A stretch of 64,000 nucleotides of DNA from DAIODI01 sp046349255. GTDB lineage: Bacteria; Pseudomonadota; Alphaproteobacteria; Rhizobiales; Aestuariivirgaceae. This document shows, one piece after another, positions 7,491-16,336 of this stretch. The notes beneath the pieces are model-generated. The model had not been told where the DNA came from. It saw nothing but the letters and a program-made list of their open reading frames with translations, and made no database searches. The stretch is taken from assembly GCA_046349255.1 (NCBI GenBank), contig JAXMCR010000003.1, positions 938,743-1,002,742 of the forward strand, written 5' to 3'. The first letter of the stretch is position 1; every line of letters begins with the position of its first letter. A program made the translations under genes and the position numbers.

Positions 7491-8228
7491 TCACCCGGCG
7501 AGCGCTGCCTCGACGAGGGCGACCATCTCGGGCACCGAGGATGCGACCGGCGCGTCGGGCTTCGGCGGGCGGTGCACCATCACCACGGGGATGCCGAGAG
7601 CCGCGGCCGCATCGAGCTTCTCGCGCGAGCCGCCGGCGTTCTTCGTCACCAGCACGTCGATCGCCTCCTCGCGCATCAGGCGCATCTCGCTCTCGCGCGA
7701 GAACGGCGGCCGGCCCTCGACGATGCGCCACGAAGCCGGTGCGCCGTGGTCGGCCGTCTCGATCATCCGCGCTACGACCTTCACGTCGCCGCGCTGGCGG
7801 AACGCCTCGAGTTCCTTGCGGCCGGTGGTGAGGAACACGCGCGCGCCCGGCGCGATCATCGCCGCCGCGGCTTCCAGGTCCGAAACCTCCGTCCACTGAT
7901 CGTCCGCGCCAGGCTGCCACGCCGGCCGCTCGAACCGCACGTAGGGCACGCCGGCCGCGCGCGCCCCTTCGGCGGCGTTGCGCGAGATCTTCACCGCGAA
8001 CGGATGCGTCGCGTCGCACACCAGCGCGATCTCCTCCGCGCGCACGTAGGCCGCGAGCCCCTTCGCGCCGCCGAAGCCGCCGACGCGCACCTCGCCCACC
8101 GGCAGCAGCGGCGCACGCGTCACGCCGGCGAGCGAGCTCACCACGGTATACCCCTTGCCGACGAGCGCCTTCGCCAGCGCGCGCGCGTCGCCGGTGCCGC
8201 CGAGCAACAGAAGGCGCTCACCCGGCAC
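7491..8228 (-). CDS. cobK: (Cobalt-)precorrin-6A reductase
   Basis: The 245-residue protein is of the CobK/CbiJ family, which reduces the C18-C19 double bond of (cobalt-)precorrin-6A with a reduced nicotinamide cofactor. The N-terminus LLLLGGTGDARALAKAL is the nucleotide-binding start. VCDATHPFAVKISRNAAEG and the VTKNAGGSREKLDAAAALGIPVVMV segment near the end are typical. It overlaps the end of cbiD by 11 bases and is co-transcribed with it, opposite in direction to cbiX-cobM. Confidence 0.93.
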   Translation of the reverse strand: MPGERLLLLGGTGDARALAKALVGKGYTVVSSLAGVTRAPLLPVGEVRVGGFGGAKGLAAYVRAEEIALVCDATHPFAVKISRNAAEGARAAGVPYVRFERPAWQPGADDQWTEVSDLEAAAAMIAPGARVFLTTGRKELEAFRQRGDVKVVARMIETADHGAPASWRIVEGRPPFSRESEMRLMREEAIDVLVTKNAGGSREKLDAAAALGIPVVMVHRPPKPDAPVASSVPEMVALVEAALAG

Positions 8229-9294
8229 GGCCGATCACCTCGCCCTTGCGGTCCACCACCAGCGTGTCGAGCGCCACCTCGGCGCCGCGCAGGATGCGCA
8301 ATCCCTGCTCACGCGCCGCCGCCGCAACATCCTGCGTCAACGGCACCCGCGCCGCGCGGACAACACTCTCCACCTCGAGCGCCGAATTCGCCCGGCGCAC
8401 CGCCTCGACGAGCGCAGAGTCCGCGCCTAGCGCCCCGGCCCGCGCGGCGAGCCAGTCGAAATCCACCTGGCTGCGGCCCGAATGCAGGTCCATCGCACCC
8501 TGCGCCATCTTCGTCATCTTCCCGAAGCCGCCCGCCACCGTCACGCGCGCCACGGGATGGTCGCGCAGGTACTTCAGCATGCCGCCCACGAAGTCGCCCA
8601 TGTCGATGAGCGCCTCGAGCGGCAGTCCGTACGCGGATTGAACGGCCGCTTCCGAGGTCGATCCCGTGGACCCCGCCACGTGCGAAAGCCCCATGGCGCG
8701 CGCCACGTCGATGCCGCGGTGGATCGAGGCGATCCACGCCGCGCAGCTGAACGGGTGCACGATGCCCGTCGTGCCGAGGATCGACAGCCCGCCGACGATC
8801 CCGAGCCGCGGGTTCCACGTCTTCTCCGCCAGCGCCGCTCCTCCGGGTACGGAGAGTTCCACCACGACATCGCCGGGGTCGCCGTGCGCAGCCGCGAGGT
8901 CTTCCACCACGCCAAGAATCATCGCGCGCGGCACCGGGTTGATCGCCGGCTCCCCCGGCGCAATCGGCAGGCCCGCCCGCGTCACCGTGCCCACGCCTTC
9001 GCCCGCCCGGAACGTCACGCCGGACCCGGCAACCCCGCGCGTCACGGTCGAGACGATCATCGCCCCGTGCGTCACGTCCGGGTCGTCGCCCGCATCCTTC
9101 ACGATCCCGGCCTGCGCCCAGCCGGGTTCAAGACCCTCCAGCGCCAGCGCGAAGGCCGGCGTTTCGCCCTTCGGCAGCGTGATGCTCACGGGATCGGGAA
9201 ACGCGCCGGTCAGCAATGCCGCATATGCTGCCTTGGTTGCCGCTGTCGCGCAGGCGCCGGTGGTCCAGCCGCGTCTAAGGTTTTGAATGGGCAT
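8218..9294 (-). CDS. cbiD: Cobalt-precorrin-5B C1-methyltransferase
   Basis: This 358-residue CbiD starts LRRGWTTGACATAATKAAYAAL, the hallmark RxGxTTGxCAxAA motif, and contains NPRLGIVGGLSILGTTGIVHPFS and a GKMTKMAQGAMDLHS segment. CbiD methylates C1 in the cobalt-containing route and replaces the aerobic CobF. It is one of the markers that assign the cluster to the early-insertion pathway. The ATG at 9294 is 81 bases from the divergently oriented cobA ATG, so the spacer must hold both promoters. Confidence 0.95.
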   Translation of the reverse strand: MPIQNLRRGWTTGACATAATKAAYAALLTGAFPDPVSITLPKGETPAFALALEGLEPGWAQAGIVKDAGDDPDVTHGAMIVSTVTRGVAGSGVTFRAGEGVGTVTRAGLPIAPGEPAINPVPRAMILGVVEDLAAAHGDPGDVVVELSVPGGAALAEKTWNPRLGIVGGLSILGTTGIVHPFSCAAWIASIHRGIDVARAMGLSHVAGSTGSTSEAAVQSAYGLPLEALIDMGDFVGGMLKYLRDHPVARVTVAGGFGKMTKMAQGAMDLHSGRSQVDFDWLAARAGALGADSALVEAVRRANSALEVESVVRAARVPLTQDVAAAAREQGLRILRGAEVALDTLVVDRKGEVIGRAG

Positions 9295-9375
9295 GGTTTG
9301 TCCGCTGTCGTCACGGTATACTCGACGGCTGGAGATTTGCGAAGGTTCAGGCGTAGGGTCGGGCGTTCAGGAACG

Positions 9376-10245
9376 ATGGAAACGGGTCAGAAGCGCAGCT
9401 TGAGAACGTGGATGGAGGCCGGCGCCCCCGCCCCCGGATTCGCACGCCTCGATGCCGAGAATTTCCCGGCCTTCGAGGCAGGCACCGTGTGGCTCGTCGG
9501 CGCCGGCCCCGGCGCGCCGGGCCTCCTGTCGCTTCTCGCCTACCACGCCATGCAGACCTGCGACGTGGTCGTCTACGACGCGCTCGTGAACCCCGACATC
9601 CTGCGCTGGGTGCGCACCGGCGCCGAACTCGAATACGCGGGCAAGCGCGGCGGCAAGCCCTCGCCGAAGCAGCGCGACATTTCTGAACGCCTCATCGATC
9701 TCGCCCGCGCCGGCAAGCGCGTGCTCAGGCTCAAGGGCGGCGATCCGTTCATGTTCGGCCGCGGCGGCGAGGAAAGCCAGATGCTGGCGCGCGCCGGCGT
9801 GCGCTTCCGCATCGTGCCGGGCATCACCTCCGGCATCGGCGGCCTCGCCTACGCCGGCATCCCGGCCACCCACCGCGACAGCAACCACTCGGTGATCTTC
9901 CTCACCGGCCACGACGCCACGGGCCGCATGCCGGCCAACGTGGACTGGGCGGCGGTCGCCACCGCCTCGCCCGTCATCGTCATGTACATGGCGGTGAAGA
10001 ACGCCGGCGAGATCGCGCGTGCACTGATCGAGGGCGGCCGCGATCCGGCCGATCCCATCACGTTCGTGTCGAACGCCACGATGCCGGACCAAACGATCCT
10101 CGAATCGACGCTCGGCGGGGTGGACGAGTTCCTGTCGCACACCACGCCCGCCACGCCCGCCATCGTGGTCGTCGGCAAGGTCACGGGCTGGCGCGAAATC
10201 CTCACCTGGTACGAAGGCCATCTGCGGGAGAACCCGGTTGGCTGA
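9376..10245 (+). CDS. cobA: Uroporphyrinogen-III C-methyltransferase (SUMT)
   Basis: The 289-residue protein makes precorrin-2 from uroporphyrinogen III with two SAM-dependent methylations. It carries VWLVGAGPGAPGLLSLLA, YDALVNPDIL, LRLKGGDPFMFGRGGEE and PGITSGIGGLAYAGIPATHR, all classic SUMT motifs. It has a roughly 35-residue N-terminal extension before the catalytic fold. It is a stand-alone enzyme with no CysG dehydrogenase domain. It heads the cobA-cobB-cobQ-cobD strand, divergent from cbiD. Confidence 0.95.
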   Translation: METGQKRSLRTWMEAGAPAPGFARLDAENFPAFEAGTVWLVGAGPGAPGLLSLLAYHAMQTCDVVVYDALVNPDILRWVRTGAELEYAGKRGGKPSPKQRDISERLIDLARAGKRVLRLKGGDPFMFGRGGEESQMLARAGVRFRIVPGITSGIGGLAYAGIPATHRDSNHSVIFLTGHDATGRMPANVDWAAVATASPVIVMYMAVKNAGEIARALIEGGRDPADPITFVSNATMPDQTILESTLGGVDEFLSHTTPATPAIVVVGKVTGWREILTWYEGHLRENPVG

Positions 10246-10250
10246 TCAGG

Positions 10251-11537
10251 TTGACTAGAGGGCTGGTGATTGCCGCGCCCTCCTCCGGGTCCGGCAAGAC
10301 GGTCGTCACGCTCGCCCTGCTCGCCGCGCTCTTGCGGCGCGGGGTGAACGTCGCCTCGGCGAAGGCCGGGCCCGACTACATCGACCCGCGTTTCCACGAA
10401 CACGCCACGCACCGTCCCTGCGTGAACCTCGACCCGTGGGCGATGCGCCCCGCGCTCGTCGAAGCGCTGGCGGCCCGCGGACGCTGCGACCTGCTCGTCG
10501 TCGAGGGCGTGATGGGTCTGTTCGACGGCGCCTCCGGTGGCGCAGGCTCCACGGCCGATCTCGCGGCGCTCCTGAAGCTGCCGGTGGTGCTGGTGATCGA
10601 CGTCGCCCGCCAGGCGCAGTCGGCAGCGGCCCTCGTCGAAGGGTTCGCCCGCCACCGCGCGGATGTCACGGTCGCCGGCGTCATCCTCAACCGGGTCGCC
10701 GGTGAAAAGCACCGCAGGCTGATCGAGGCGGCGCTGGAGCGTTCTGGCGTGCCGGTGCTCGGCGCGGTGCCGCGCGAGGAGGCGCTGGCGCTGCCGTCGC
10801 GCCACCTCGGGCTCGTGCAGGCGGGCGAGCACGGCGCGCTTCCCGCCTTCATCGAACGCGCGGCCGGGATCATCGCGGCGCACGTCGACCTCGACGCGCT
10901 GATGCAGCGCGCCGCCCCGCTCGCCACCGCGCGAACTGCCCGCCCCCTGCCGCCGCTCGGCCAGCGCATCGCGGTCGCGTCGGACGAGGCGTTCGCCTTC
11001 GCCTACCCGCATCTCGTCGAAGGCTGGCGCGCGCAGCACGCCGAGGTGATTGCCTTCTCCCCGCTCGCCGACGAAGCGCCGGATACCGCGGCCGATGCCG
11101 TCTACCTCCCCGGCGGCTATCCCGAACTCCACGCCGGGCGCATCGCCGGCAACGGGCGCTTCCAGTCGGGCCTCCGCGCAGCGGCGATGCGCGGCGCGCT
11201 GGTCTACGGCGAGTGCGGCGGCTTCATGGTGATGGGCCGTACACTGATCGATGCCGAAGGCGCGGCGCACCCGATGGCGGACCTGCTTCCCGTCGAGACG
11301 AGCTTTGCGAAGCGCCGCATGCACCTCGGCTACCGGCGGCTCACGCACGACGGCGCGCTGCCGTGGCCCGAACGCTTGCGCGGCCACGAGTTCCACCACT
11401 CCACGCTGGTGTCCTCGGGCGCCGGCGCGCCGCTCTTCGCCGCGAGCGATGCCGCGGGCGAGCAGCTTGCGCCCATGGGCTTGCGGTTGGGCTGCGTGAT
11501 GGGCTCCTACGCCCACGTCATCGACGCCGAAGACTGA
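10251..11537 (+). CDS. cobB: Cobyrinate a,c-diamide synthase
   Basis: The 428-residue CobB/CbiA amidates the a and c acetate side chains with glutamine and ATP. The N-terminal dethiobiotin-synthetase-like ATPase has APSSGSGKT as its P-loop and FDGASGGAGSTADLA. The C-terminal class I glutamine amidotransferase has the PGGYPELHA segment, the nucleophile Cys in YGECGGFMVMG, and a GHEFHHS segment. The start codon is TTG at 10251, just after the cobA stop; a GTG at 10266 in the same frame is an alternative that would still keep the P-loop. Confidence 0.93.
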   Translation: MTRGLVIAAPSSGSGKTVVTLALLAALLRRGVNVASAKAGPDYIDPRFHEHATHRPCVNLDPWAMRPALVEALAARGRCDLLVVEGVMGLFDGASGGAGSTADLAALLKLPVVLVIDVARQAQSAAALVEGFARHRADVTVAGVILNRVAGEKHRRLIEAALERSGVPVLGAVPREEALALPSRHLGLVQAGEHGALPAFIERAAGIIAAHVDLDALMQRAAPLATARTARPLPPLGQRIAVASDEAFAFAYPHLVEGWRAQHAEVIAFSPLADEAPDTAADAVYLPGGYPELHAGRIAGNGRFQSGLRAAAMRGALVYGECGGFMVMGRTLIDAEGAAHPMADLLPVETSFAKRRMHLGYRRLTHDGALPWPERLRGHEFHHSTLVSSGAGAPLFAASDAAGEQLAPMGLRLGCVMGSYAHVIDAED

Positions 11538-11548
11538 CGGGCGAAGCG

Positions 11549-13015
11549 ATGGCGCGCGCAATCATGCTCCAGGGCACGGGCTCGGACGTCGGCAAGTCGC
11601 TGATCGCGGCGGGGCTCGCGCGCGCGTTCGTCAACCGCGGCCTGAAGGTTTCGCCGTTCAAGCCGCAGAACATGTCGAACAACGCGGCCGTCACGGTGGA
11701 CGGCGGCGAGATCGGCCGCGCGCAGGCGCTGCAGGCGCGCGCCGCGAAGGTCGCGCCCGTCGTGCACATGAACCCGATCCTGCTTAAACCCGAGACGACG
11801 ACCGGCGCGCAGGTGATCGTGCAAGGCAAGCGCCACGCCTCGATGGGCGCGCGGGAGTATTTCTCCGCACGCGAACGATTCATGCCGGCGATCCTCGACA
11901 GCTTCCGCAGGCTCGTCTCGGCGAGCGATCTCGTCATCGTCGAAGGCGCCGGCTCCCCGGCCGAGGTGAACCTGAGGACGGGCGATCTCGCCAACATGGG
12001 CTTCGCGCACGCGGCGGGCGTTCCCGTCGTGCTCGTGGGCGACATCCACCGCGGCGGCGTCATCGCCTCGCTCGTCGGCACGTTCGCGGTGCTGCCGCCG
12101 GAAGACGCCGCGATGATCCGCGGCACGCTCATCAACAATTTTCACGGCGACCCGTCGCTGTTCGATGAGGGTATACGGATCATCGAGGCGCGCACCGGCG
12201 TCCCCTGCCTCGGCGTCGTCCCCCACTTCGCGGATGCGCGAAAGCTTCCCGCCGAGGACGCGGTCGCGCTCGAACGCGCAGGCACGAGCGGCAACGGGCC
12301 GATCAAGATCTGTGTCCTGAGGTTGTCGCGCATCGCGAACTTCGACGACCTCGATCCCCTGAAGCTCGAGCCGGGCGTCAGTCTGTCGTTCGTGCAGCCG
12401 GGCGAGCCGATCCCGGGCGATGCCTCGCTCGTCATCATCCCCGGCTCGAAGGCGACGATCGCCGACCTCGCCGACCTGCGCGCGCAAGGCTGGGACGTCG
12501 ACCTTCACGCGCACGTCCGGCGCGGCGGCGCGGTGCTCGGCGTGTGCGGCGGCTACCAGATTCTTGGAACGATGATCCACGATCCGGAAGGGCTCGAGGG
12601 TCCCCCCGGGTCGGCCCCGGGACTCGGCCTCCTCGACGTCGAGACGGTGCTCACGCCGGACAAGACCCTCAAGCGCGTCTCCGGCACGCATTCGGACACT
12701 GGCCTTACAATCGACGGCTACGAGATCCATCTCGGCACGACAACGGGCCCCGCCACGGCAAACATCTTCGCGATGATCGACGGCCATCCGGACGGCGCGG
12801 TGTCGCCGTCCGGGCGCGTCGCCGGCACCTACCTCCACGGTTGCTTCGGCTCCGACGCCTTCCGCCGCGCCTACCTCCAAACCCTCGGCGCCGCGCCCGG
12901 AAACGTCTCCTTCGAGGCGGAAATCGAGGCCGTGCTCGACCGCCTCGCCGCTCATCTCGAAGCGTCGATCGACGTGAATCGTCTTCTGAGCCTCGCCGCC
13001 GAAGTGGCTGAATAA
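11549..13015 (+). CDS. cobQ: Cobyric acid synthase
   Basis: The 488-residue CobQ/CbiP amidates the b, d, e and g side chains of adenosyl-cobyrinate a,c-diamide. The ATPase half has MLQGTGSDVGKS and SPFKPQNMSNNA. The amidotransferase half has PGSKATIADL, GVCGGYQILG with the nucleophile Cys, and GTYLHGCFGSDAFR near the end. It starts 11 bases after cobB and its stop is four bases before cobD, so it belongs to the same transcript. Confidence 0.95.
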   Translation: MARAIMLQGTGSDVGKSLIAAGLARAFVNRGLKVSPFKPQNMSNNAAVTVDGGEIGRAQALQARAAKVAPVVHMNPILLKPETTTGAQVIVQGKRHASMGAREYFSARERFMPAILDSFRRLVSASDLVIVEGAGSPAEVNLRTGDLANMGFAHAAGVPVVLVGDIHRGGVIASLVGTFAVLPPEDAAMIRGTLINNFHGDPSLFDEGIRIIEARTGVPCLGVVPHFADARKLPAEDAVALERAGTSGNGPIKICVLRLSRIANFDDLDPLKLEPGVSLSFVQPGEPIPGDASLVIIPGSKATIADLADLRAQGWDVDLHAHVRRGGAVLGVCGGYQILGTMIHDPEGLEGPPGSAPGLGLLDVETVLTPDKTLKRVSGTHSDTGLTIDGYEIHLGTTTGPATANIFAMIDGHPDGAVSPSGRVAGTYLHGCFGSDAFRRAYLQTLGAAPGNVSFEAEIEAVLDRLAAHLEASIDVNRLLSLAAEVAE

Positions 13016-13019
13016 GCTC

Positions 13020-13982
13020 ATGTTTTCGCTGTCGCTCCAGATCGCGCTCGCCGCCGTGCTGATCGAACGGCTGGTCGGCTACCCGAAGGTCGTGCAGGAG
13101 GCGATCGGCCACCCCGTCGAGTGGATGGGCGCGCTCATCGCCCGGCTCGACGAGGCGATGAACTCCCCGCGTGATTTGGGATTCACACGGCGATTCAAGG
13201 GCTTGCTGGCGATGGCGATCCTCCTCGCCGTCATCGCCGGCATCACGATCCCGGTCAGCGTCTGGCTGCGCACGCAAGCCTGGGGCTGGCTCGCCGAGGC
13301 CGTGCTCGCGACGAGCCTCATCGCTCAAAGTTCGCTGCGCGACCACGTCCGCGCCGTCTACGACGGCCTGAAGCGAAGCCTCGCCGAGGGTCGCACGGCG
13401 GTCAGCATGATCGTCGGGCGCGACCCGCAAGTGCTTGATGAAGCTGGCGTTTCACGTGCAGCGATCGAAAGCCTTGCGGAAAGCACCTCGGATGGAATCG
13501 TCGCCCCCGTGCTGGCGCTGGCACTCGGCGGCCTGCCGGGGATCGCCCTCTACAAGGCGATCAACACTGCCGACAGCATGATCGGCCACAAGGACGAACG
13601 GTACCTCCAGTTCGGCTGGGCCGCCGCCCGCCTCGACGACTTCGTGAACCTGATCCCCGCCCGCCTGTCGGGCCTGCTCATCGCCGGCGCGGCGAGCCTC
13701 ACCTCGCCCCGGAAAGGCGCGGAATCGCTCGCGGCGATGTGGGAGGATGCGAGGAAGCACGAGTCGCCCAACGCCGGCTGGCCCGAGGCCGCGACCGCCG
13801 GCGCGCTGGGCATCCGCCTCGGCGGCCCGCGCGCCTACGAGGGCGAGATGGTGGACCTGCCGTGGTTCGGTTCCGGCCGCACCGACATCGGGGCGGACGA
13901 CATCCGCCGGGCGCTACGCCTCTATGGCCGAACGCTGACGCTCGGAACGATCCTGCTGGGACTGGTTGCGCTCTTCTTCTAA
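13020..13982 (+). CDS. cobD: Adenosylcobinamide-phosphate synthase, membrane protein
   Basis: This 320-residue CbiB/CobD membrane protein attaches the aminopropanol arm to cobyric acid. It has several hydrophobic segments and the hallmark HPVEWMGALI, SRAAIESLAESTSDGIVAPV and YKAINTADSMIGHKDERY motifs. The C-terminal part has YEGEMVDLPWFGSGR. It is the last gene on this strand and converges with cobU, the two stop codons being four bases apart. Confidence 0.95.
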   Translation: MFSLSLQIALAAVLIERLVGYPKVVQEAIGHPVEWMGALIARLDEAMNSPRDLGFTRRFKGLLAMAILLAVIAGITIPVSVWLRTQAWGWLAEAVLATSLIAQSSLRDHVRAVYDGLKRSLAEGRTAVSMIVGRDPQVLDEAGVSRAAIESLAESTSDGIVAPVLALALGGLPGIALYKAINTADSMIGHKDERYLQFGWAAARLDDFVNLIPARLSGLLIAGAASLTSPRKGAESLAAMWEDARKHESPNAGWPEAATAGALGIRLGGPRAYEGEMVDLPWFGSGRTDIGADDIRRALRLYGRTLTLGTILLGLVALFF

Positions 13983-13986
13983 AGCG

Positions 13987-14490
13987 TCACTTCAACTGGA
14001 GCGGCAGCCCCGCCGCCACGAACGTCACCGTGTCGCAGGTAGCCGCGAGCCGCTGGTTCGCCAGTCCCGCAAGGTCGCGGAACCGGCGGGCGAGCGCATT
14101 GTCCGGCACGATGCCCAGCCCCACCTCGTTCGAGACGAGGCATACCGTGCCCGCGAGCGCCGGCAGGCGGTCGCACAGCGCCTCCACCTCGGCCTCGACG
14201 TCAGCCTCGGCGAGCAGCAGGTTGGTTACCCAGAGCGTCACGCAGTCGACCAGCACGAAGTGCGCGGGCGAAGCCACTTTTTCCAGCACCGTCAGGAGCT
14301 TGAGCGATTCTTCGTGAGTCTCCCACCCCTGCCCGCGGCGCTCCTGATGAAGCCGCACGCGCTCCACCATCTCGTCGTCGAACGCCTGTGCGGTCGCCAC
14401 GTAGACCCGCTTCAGCCCGCTCTCGACCGCCAGCCGTTCGGCAAGCCGGGACTTGCCCGACCGCGCGCCGCCGAGGACGAGGATGCTCAC
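13987..14490 (-). CDS. cobU: Bifunctional adenosylcobinamide kinase / adenosylcobinamide-phosphate guanylyltransferase
   Basis: The 167-residue CobU/CobP phosphorylates adenosylcobinamide and transfers GMP to it, preparing the nucleotide loop. LVLGGARSGKSRLAE is the P-loop. FVLVDCVTLWVTNLL and VSNEVGLGIVPDNALARRFRDLAGLANQRLA are family motifs. I chose the GTG at 14490 because it begins the conserved fold and overlaps the DUF1636 stop as GTGA; a longer frame upstream has no family support. Confidence 0.93.
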   Translation of the reverse strand: MSILVLGGARSGKSRLAERLAVESGLKRVYVATAQAFDDEMVERVRLHQERRGQGWETHEESLKLLTVLEKVASPAHFVLVDCVTLWVTNLLLAEADVEAEVEALCDRLPALAGTVCLVSNEVGLGIVPDNALARRFRDLAGLANQRLAATCDTVTFVAAGLPLQLK

Positions 14491-14870
14491 GGCGCCTCGC
14501 CCCGCGACGGCGGCAGCCGCGCGATGAAGTGTCCGCGCATCCCCTGCGGCCACGACCGGAACGGCACTTCGCCGGTCGCCGTCGCCCCGTGCAGGTCGAA
14601 CCACTGGAGGATGGCTTCGGCCGCCTCGCGCGTCGGTTCAAATCCGCCCGTGATGTAGCTGAACCGCTGGTCGTCCCGGATCCACACGTTGCAGTGATGC
14701 AGGCACGACCAGAGGCACGCCTGCCGCTCCACGTTCACGTCGCTGCGGCCGTTTTCGGCCAGCAGCGCCTCCATCGTCTGCGCCAGCGCCTCGCCGCCGG
14801 TGCGGCCGTCCGGTCCGACCTTTTCGGTCTGCGACCACTTGCAGGTCGTGCAGAAGATCAGCGATCGCAC
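14487..14870 (-). CDS. DUF1636 predicted metal-binding protein
   Basis: The 127-residue protein belongs to DUF1636 (COG5469). It has a CxxC near the N-terminus (Cys7 and Cys10) and a second set at Cys52, Cys56 and Cys60 (ACLWSCLHHC), which resembles the cluster-binding layout of thioredoxin-like ferredoxins. Its stop overlaps the start of cobU, so the two are co-translated. Members are often found beside cobalamin genes, and a metal or redox role in that pathway is an inference. No biochemical function is established to my knowledge. Confidence 0.8.
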   Translation of the reverse strand: MRSLIFCTTCKWSQTEKVGPDGRTGGEALAQTMEALLAENGRSDVNVERQACLWSCLHHCNVWIRDDQRFSYITGGFEPTREAAEAILQWFDLHGATATGEVPFRSWPQGMRGHFIARLPPSRGEAP

Positions 14871-14978
14871 GGTCGGTCTCCGGTTGCCCCCTCGGCGCGT
14901 CCGTGCTTAACGGGATGACGGCCGGAGTTCAACCGGCGGGCCGTCCCGTGGGTGCCGAGAGGGGGGAGCTACCGCTCC

Positions 14979-15737
14979 ATGAAGCTCAGCTTTGTCGCAA
15001 GCGATGCGCCGGAAGCCCGCGCGGCGGAGACGGAACTGTCCGATCTCTACGGGAACGCGCCCCTGGACGAGGCCGACGCCGTGGTGGCGCTGGGTGGCGA
15101 CGGCCTGATGCTGCAGACGCTGCACCGCGTCCTGCCGCGGGGCCATGCGATCTACGGCATGAACCGCGGCTCCGTCGGCTTCCTCATGAACGACTATTCC
15201 ACGGCGGACCTGCCAGATCGCATCCGCAATGCGGAGGTCACCGCGATCCACCCCCTGTGCATGGAGGCGACCACCGTCTCCGGCGAGACCACGCGTTCGC
15301 TGGCGTTCAACGAAGTCTCCCTGCTGCGCCAGCGCCACCAGGCGGCAAAACTCAGGATTTCCGTCGACGGCAAGGTGCGGCTCGAAGAGCTCATCTGCGA
15401 TGGGGTGATCGTCGCGACGCCCGCCGGTTCGACCGCCTACAACCTCTCGGCCAACGGCCCCATTCTTCCAGTGAATTCTCAACTCTTGGCGCTCACCCCC
15501 ATCAGCGCCTTCCGGCCGCGCCGCTGGCGGGGCGCGATTCTGCCGCACGACGCGAGCGTCGGGATCGAGATCCTCGAGTACGAGAAGCGCCCGGTCGCCG
15601 CGGTCGCAGATCACGAGGAAGTGCGCAACGTCCGGTCCGTCCACATCCGCGAGGACGCCTCGCTTTCGGTGAAGCTGATGTTCGACGCGGGCCACACGCT
15701 GGCCGAACGGGTGCTCCAGGAGCAGTTCCGGCTCTAG
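14979..15737 (+). CDS. nadK: NAD kinase
   Basis: This 252-residue protein phosphorylates NAD to NADP. ALGGDGLMLQTLH holds the GGDG motif. NRGSVGFLMN, FNEVSLLRQ and the TPAGSTAYNLSANGPILP region form the conserved NAD-binding core. The ATG at 14979 follows a strong purine-rich ribosome binding site (gggggag, about 10 bases upstream). Its length suits the short alphaproteobacterial form. It stands alone. Confidence 0.93.
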   Translation: MKLSFVASDAPEARAAETELSDLYGNAPLDEADAVVALGGDGLMLQTLHRVLPRGHAIYGMNRGSVGFLMNDYSTADLPDRIRNAEVTAIHPLCMEATTVSGETTRSLAFNEVSLLRQRHQAAKLRISVDGKVRLEELICDGVIVATPAGSTAYNLSANGPILPVNSQLLALTPISAFRPRRWRGAILPHDASVGIEILEYEKRPVAAVADHEEVRNVRSVHIREDASLSVKLMFDAGHTLAERVLQEQFRL

Positions 15738-15793
15738 GCAACTTTACGTCCGAACGTCGCGTTTCTCCTCCGTTGAGCAGAGGAGACACGACA

Positions 15794-16117
15794 ATGGCGC
15801 AGACGAAACCGAAAAAGCACGAGGAGAAGTCGAAGAAGCCGGCGGCGCACGAGCCTGCTGAGGATCTGGTTGACGCCGGTTCCGACATGTCGTTCCCGGC
15901 TTCCGATCCCCCTTCCTACATGGGCGGAACGGCTGTCGCCGGCCCGCCGCCGGAGGACGAGCCGCCGCGGGAGCCGGTGAACACCGAAGTCACCGACCCC
16001 AACGCCATCCAGCCGGCGAGGCAAGATCCGAACCCCGACAGCCCGCCGAAGAACGACCCGGAAAAATTGGCGCAAACCGAAGATGCCGAGGGAACGGATC
16101 GTCGCAAGGGACGTTAG
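15794..16117 (+). CDS. Small hydrophilic protein of unknown function with an SFPASDPP motif
   Basis: The 107-residue protein is very polar: Lys-rich at the N-terminus, Pro/Glu/Asp-rich in the middle and basic at the end. It is predicted to be largely disordered. Residues around 30-42 read SDMSFPASDPPSYM; I recognise this short motif from small uncharacterised proteins of many bacteria but know no function. The AGAGGAGAC at 15777-15787 is a good ribosome binding site for the ATG at 15794. A rho-independent terminator follows at 16161-16195. Confidence 0.7.
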   Translation: MAQTKPKKHEEKSKKPAAHEPAEDLVDAGSDMSFPASDPPSYMGGTAVAGPPPEDEPPREPVNTEVTDPNAIQPARQDPNPDSPPKNDPEKLAQTEDAEGTDRRKGR

Positions 16118-16160
16118 TCGGCTGCGAACCGTCATCCCCCATGGTTCGCGCGGCTCCTTG

Positions 16161-16195
16161 GCGACGGTCTCCAGACAGGCCGTCGCTCTTTTTTT
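16161..16195 (+). terminator. Rho-independent terminator after the small SFPASDPP gene
   Basis: GCGACGG (16161-16167) pairs with CCGTCGC (16180-16186) and is followed at once by a run with eight T in nine bases. It lies 44 bases after the stop of the gene at 15794-16117. Confidence 0.85.
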
Positions 16196-16299
16196 GCCGC
16201 ATTTTCAAAATATTGCGCGGGCTGATTGAGCCGGCAGTTAAACGAATCGTTAGGCGGCTCGCGGTAGTGTGATGTCAGTGAGTTGCGTATCTGAGTTCG

Positions 16300-16324
16300 A
16301 ACCGGGGCCCTCGTGGCCCCGGTT
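16300..16324. terminator. Perfect GC-rich inverted repeat, possible terminator for the DUF2336 gene
   Basis: AACCGGGGCC (16300-16309) and GGCCCCGGTT (16315-16324) form a ten-base-pair perfect stem with a five-base loop. It lies 13 bases past the stop of the minus-strand gene 16337-17500. There is no clear T run on that strand, so termination is inferred from position and stem strength. Confidence 0.5.
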
Positions 16325-16336
16325 TCCGTTTCGGCT

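Noticed and set aside
9295..9375. Second cobalamin riboswitch in the cbiD-cobA divergent spacer
   Set aside because: At 81 bases it is too short, and none of the conserved blocks is seen on either strand.
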